Origin: Bryobacteraceae bacterium
GTDB lineage: Bacteria; Acidobacteriota; Terriglobia; Bryobacterales; Bryobacteraceae
Length of the DNA: 8,465 nucleotides
Assembly: GCA_030039005.1 (NCBI GenBank)
Contig: JASHQT010000466.1
Location: 1-8,465, forward strand
Direction of reading: 5' to 3'
Below the pieces are notes generated by a model. It worked only from the letters and a program-made list of their open reading frames with translations, did no database searches and was not told the DNA's origin. Of the stretch, positions 6,300 through 8,465 are shown piece by piece. The translations under genes and the position numbers were made by a program. Position 1 is the first letter of the stretch, and the number at the start of each line of letters is the position of its first letter.

Positions 6300-7751
6300 A
6301 TGAGACGAGGTTCGGTGATCGGGCCGCTCATCCTGATCGGGCTCGGCGTGCTGTTCCTGTTCCGCAATCTGTTTCCCGAGATTCCTCTCGTGGATCTGAT
6401 CTCGCGCTATTGGCCCTTCCTATTGATCGCCTGGGGTTTCATCCGGCTGGTCGAGATTCTATTTTGGACCATCGCCGAAAAGCCGCTGCCGCGCAACGGG
6501 GTCTCGGGCGGCGAATGGACGCTCATTTTCATCATCTGCATCGTCGGCGCGACGATGTATACGGCGCACAACGCGCCCTCCTGGTTCCCCACGCGAAACG
6601 CTTGGCGGCGCGTCGTGCTGCCGATGGGCGAAAGTTATGACTATACGCTCGCGCCGGTGGCGAAGTCCTGTGCTAAGAATTGCCGCGTCGTGATCGAAAG
6701 CTTCCGCGGCAACGCGAAAATCAGCGGAAGCGCCGACGCCACGGCCGTCCAGGCCAGCGGGCAGGAAACCATACGATCTTTTCAACAAACCGAGGCCGAC
6801 AGCGCCAACAAGCAGACGCCGCTCGAGCTCGTGCAGCAGGGCGATCAGATCATCGTGCGAACGAATCAGGACAAGGCGGGCGATCGCGTGCAGCCGAGCG
6901 CCGATCTGGACATCACCGTTCCGGCCGGCTCCTCCATCGAAGCGCATGGACGTTACGGCGATTTCGATATCCAGGGCGTCAACGGCAATGTCAATATCTC
7001 GAGCGACAACGCGGGCGTGCGGTTGGAGAACCTGGGCGGCAGCGTGGAGATCGATACGCGCGCGAGCGACCTCATTCGCGCCGTGGACGTGAAGGGCGGC
7101 GTGACGCTGAAAGGCCGCGGCGAGGACCTGGAATTGCAGAACATCGGCGGCCCGGTTCTGGTGAACGCGATCTACGTCGGCGACATTCAGTTGACGAACC
7201 TAGCTCAGCCGCTGCGCTGGGACGACACCATCAACGCGTTCAACTTCGAGAAGCTCGTGGGCCAGGTGCGCATGAGCCGGGGCGACTTCACGGGGAACAA
7301 CATCGTGGGTCCCATCCGGCTGCGTACGCGCTCGAGCGATGTGCAGCTTTCCGATTTCACGCAGTCACTCGATTTGACGGTGGACCGCGGCGACATCGTT
7401 CTGCGGCCCGGCAAGAGCGTGCCAAAGATGGAGGTGCATGCCCGTTCGGGCGATATCGAGCTGGCCTTGCCGCCGGGCGCGAAATTCGACCTGCGCGCGT
7501 CCACGGACCATGGCGATGCCAGCAACGAATACGGCGATCCCTTGCACCAAGAAAGTTCCGAGCGCGGTGCGACGATTTCCGGCGGAGCGGGCGGCGGCCC
7601 TGAGCTGCGGCTCGAGACCGGACGCGGAAGCATCAACGTGCGCAAGGCCGGTCCGGAAGAGACGACGGAACTGCCCGCACCTCCGGCCGCTGCGGCCCAG
7701 CCTGCAAAGCCGGCCAGGCCAAGTGAGCCTTTGAAAGTGGAGCACGAATAG
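6300..7751 (+). CDS. LiaI-like membrane anchor fused to DUF4097 beta-repeat domain
   Basis: A 483-residue protein. The N-terminus has hydrophobic helices at about 5-24, 37-57 (RYWPFLLIAWGFIRLVEILF) and 73-88; the first two form the LiaI-like/DUF5668 module shared with the two preceding genes. From about residue 105 to 448 it is built of short beta-strand repeats with recurring Gly-Asp/Gly-Asn turns (YGDFDIQGVNGNVNI, GDIVLRPG, ARSGDIELALPPG, GRGSINVR), typical of DUF4097, a putative adhesin-like beta-solenoid also present in LiaF/LiaG-type envelope proteins. Cys124 and Cys128 (CAKNC) could form a disulfide if the domain is periplasmic. The tail (455-480) is Ala/Pro-rich. Three helices would put the large domain on the opposite side from the N-terminus, but topology is not certain. 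It is the last gene of the sigma-led operon, so it is probably an effector or sensor of the same stress response. Confidence 0.87.
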   Translation: MRRGSVIGPLILIGLGVLFLFRNLFPEIPLVDLISRYWPFLLIAWGFIRLVEILFWTIAEKPLPRNGVSGGEWTLIFIICIVGATMYTAHNAPSWFPTRNAWRRVVLPMGESYDYTLAPVAKSCAKNCRVVIESFRGNAKISGSADATAVQASGQETIRSFQQTEADSANKQTPLELVQQGDQIIVRTNQDKAGDRVQPSADLDITVPAGSSIEAHGRYGDFDIQGVNGNVNISSDNAGVRLENLGGSVEIDTRASDLIRAVDVKGGVTLKGRGEDLELQNIGGPVLVNAIYVGDIQLTNLAQPLRWDDTINAFNFEKLVGQVRMSRGDFTGNNIVGPIRLRTRSSDVQLSDFTQSLDLTVDRGDIVLRPGKSVPKMEVHARSGDIELALPPGAKFDLRASTDHGDASNEYGDPLHQESSERGATISGGAGGGPELRLETGRGSINVRKAGPEETTELPAPPAAAAQPAKPARPSEPLKVEHE

Positions 7752-8465
7752 TTAACGAATCAGAATGAGCTGAATATCGGCGACATTGGTGCCGGTGGGT
7801 CCGGTCTTGATCAAATCGCCGGTGGCCTCGAAAAAACGATACGAATCGTTGTTTCGCAAAAAGGCGGCCGCGCTCAAGCCCAGCGCTTCGGCGCGTTCGA
7901 CCGTCGTGCCATCGGCGATTGCTCCCGCGGCATCGGTTGGCCCGTCGGTGCCGTCCGTGCCCGCACTGAGAATGATCGTGTCGTGCAACCCGGCGATGTC
8001 CATCGCGGCCGCCAGAGCGAATTCCTGATTGCGCCCACCCAGGCCTTTGCCGCGAATGGTGACCGTCGTTTCGCCGCCGGAGATGATGCACGCGGGCGCG
8101 CGAAGCGGCCGCCCGTAGGATCGAATGTCCCGGGCAATGGCCGCGTGCACGCGCGCGACTTCACGCGCTTCTCCCTGCACGGAACTCGAAAGCACCATCG
8201 CATGGAAGCCGAGCCGGCGCGCTTCTTTCTCCGCGGCCTCGACCGCAAGAGCATTGCTGCCCACCAGCACGTTCGTGACCTTCGCAAAGATTCGATCGCC
8301 AGGCTTCGGGGTCTCCGCGGCGTTATCGAGATGCACGGTGATCCCGTACTTGGCGCAGATTGAGCGCGCATCGGCTAGTGTCGAGCGATCCGGCACCGTC
8401 GGGCCCGAGCCGATGACGTCCAGATCGTCGCCGATCACATCCGACAGGATCAGCGTGATGAGCGT
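7752..8465 (-). CDS. Glycerate 2-kinase, type-2 family (DUF4147/MOFRL), C-terminal part
   Basis: This enzyme family phosphorylates D-glycerate to 2-phosphoglycerate with ATP, in serine, glyoxylate or sugar-acid breakdown. Only the last 237 residues are present; the frame is open through base 8465, so the N-terminal part lies outside. Visible family motifs are LILSDVIGDDLDVIGSGPT at the beginning of the fragment, ISGGETTVTIRGKGLGGRNQEFALAAA in the middle, the MOFRL-domain signature GTDGTDGPTDAAGA, and the C-terminal TGPTGTNVADIQL. No frameshift is seen. An apparent start at 8438 (GTG) is internal to the conserved SDVIGDD motif and is not the real start. Its TAA directly abuts the TAG of the convergent DUF4097 gene, and no metabolic neighbours are in the window. 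Family call is firm; the precise substrate (glycerate versus a related hydroxy acid) is inferred. Confidence 0.93.
   Translation of the reverse strand, partial: TLITLILSDVIGDDLDVIGSGPTVPDRSTLADARSICAKYGITVHLDNAAETPKPGDRIFAKVTNVLVGSNALAVEAAEKEARRLGFHAMVLSSSVQGEAREVARVHAAIARDIRSYGRPLRAPACIISGGETTVTIRGKGLGGRNQEFALAAAMDIAGLHDTIILSAGTDGTDGPTDAAGAIADGTTVERAEALGLSAAAFLRNNDSYRFFEATGDLIKTGPTGTNVADIQLILIR

Noticed and set aside
6680..7603. 307-residue plus-strand open frame inside the DUF4097 gene
   Set aside because: Extremely Arg-rich out-of-frame reading of a GC-rich gene; no start signal or domain.

Overview
The window looks like chromosomal DNA of a soil acidobacterium, probably near Bryobacterales/Solibacterales. 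The main pointer is the partial gene at the left edge, which belongs to the TIGR03435 family, a paralogous secreted family typical of Candidatus Solibacter-like genomes. High GC, a vegetative sigma factor without region 1.1, and an acidobacterial-style mix of envelope genes agree with this. The taxonomy is inferred from gene content and was not tested by a search.

Left part (1-3906), all genes on the minus strand. A TIGR03435-family secreted protein runs off the left edge (417 to 1). Upstream of it lies the primary sigma factor rpoD (581-2107, or up to 2140 with the longest start). rpoD has a recognisable sigma-70-type promoter (TTAACT, 18-base spacer, TATAAT) and a leader holding a possible 17-codon upstream ORF. 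Next comes nrdR (2348-2809), the repressor of ribonucleotide reductase genes, joined by an ATGA overlap to an upstream gene for a flippase-like polytopic membrane protein of the LPG-synthase transmembrane/UPF0104 family (2806-3906).

Right part (3990-7751), five tightly packed plus-strand genes: an ECF-type sigma factor, a zinc-finger (ZAS/zf-HC2) anti-sigma factor with one membrane segment, a B-box-type zinc-binding membrane protein, a small two-helix LiaI-like membrane protein, and a large protein with LiaI-like helices followed by a DUF4097 beta-repeat domain. The junctions are a 4-base overlap, a 1-base overlap, a 14-base overlap and a 16-base gap. The last three proteins share the same short membrane module (Trp-Pro followed by a hydrophobic helix). 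The cassette reads as a self-controlled envelope-stress or envelope-sensing operon. A candidate ECF promoter (TGAACT, 16 bases, CGTT) sits just upstream of the sigma gene, as expected for autoregulation.

The right edge (7752-8465) holds the C-terminal 237 residues of a type-2 glycerate kinase (DUF4147/MOFRL) on the minus strand. Its stop codon directly abuts the stop codon of the DUF4097 gene.

I saw no rRNA, tRNA, insertion sequence, CRISPR array or phage gene. The non-coding stretches (418-580, 2108-2347, 3907-3989) are all shorter than 300 bases and are described below. The strongest candidate for an under-described system is the five-gene sigma/anti-sigma/LiaI-like/DUF4097 cassette.
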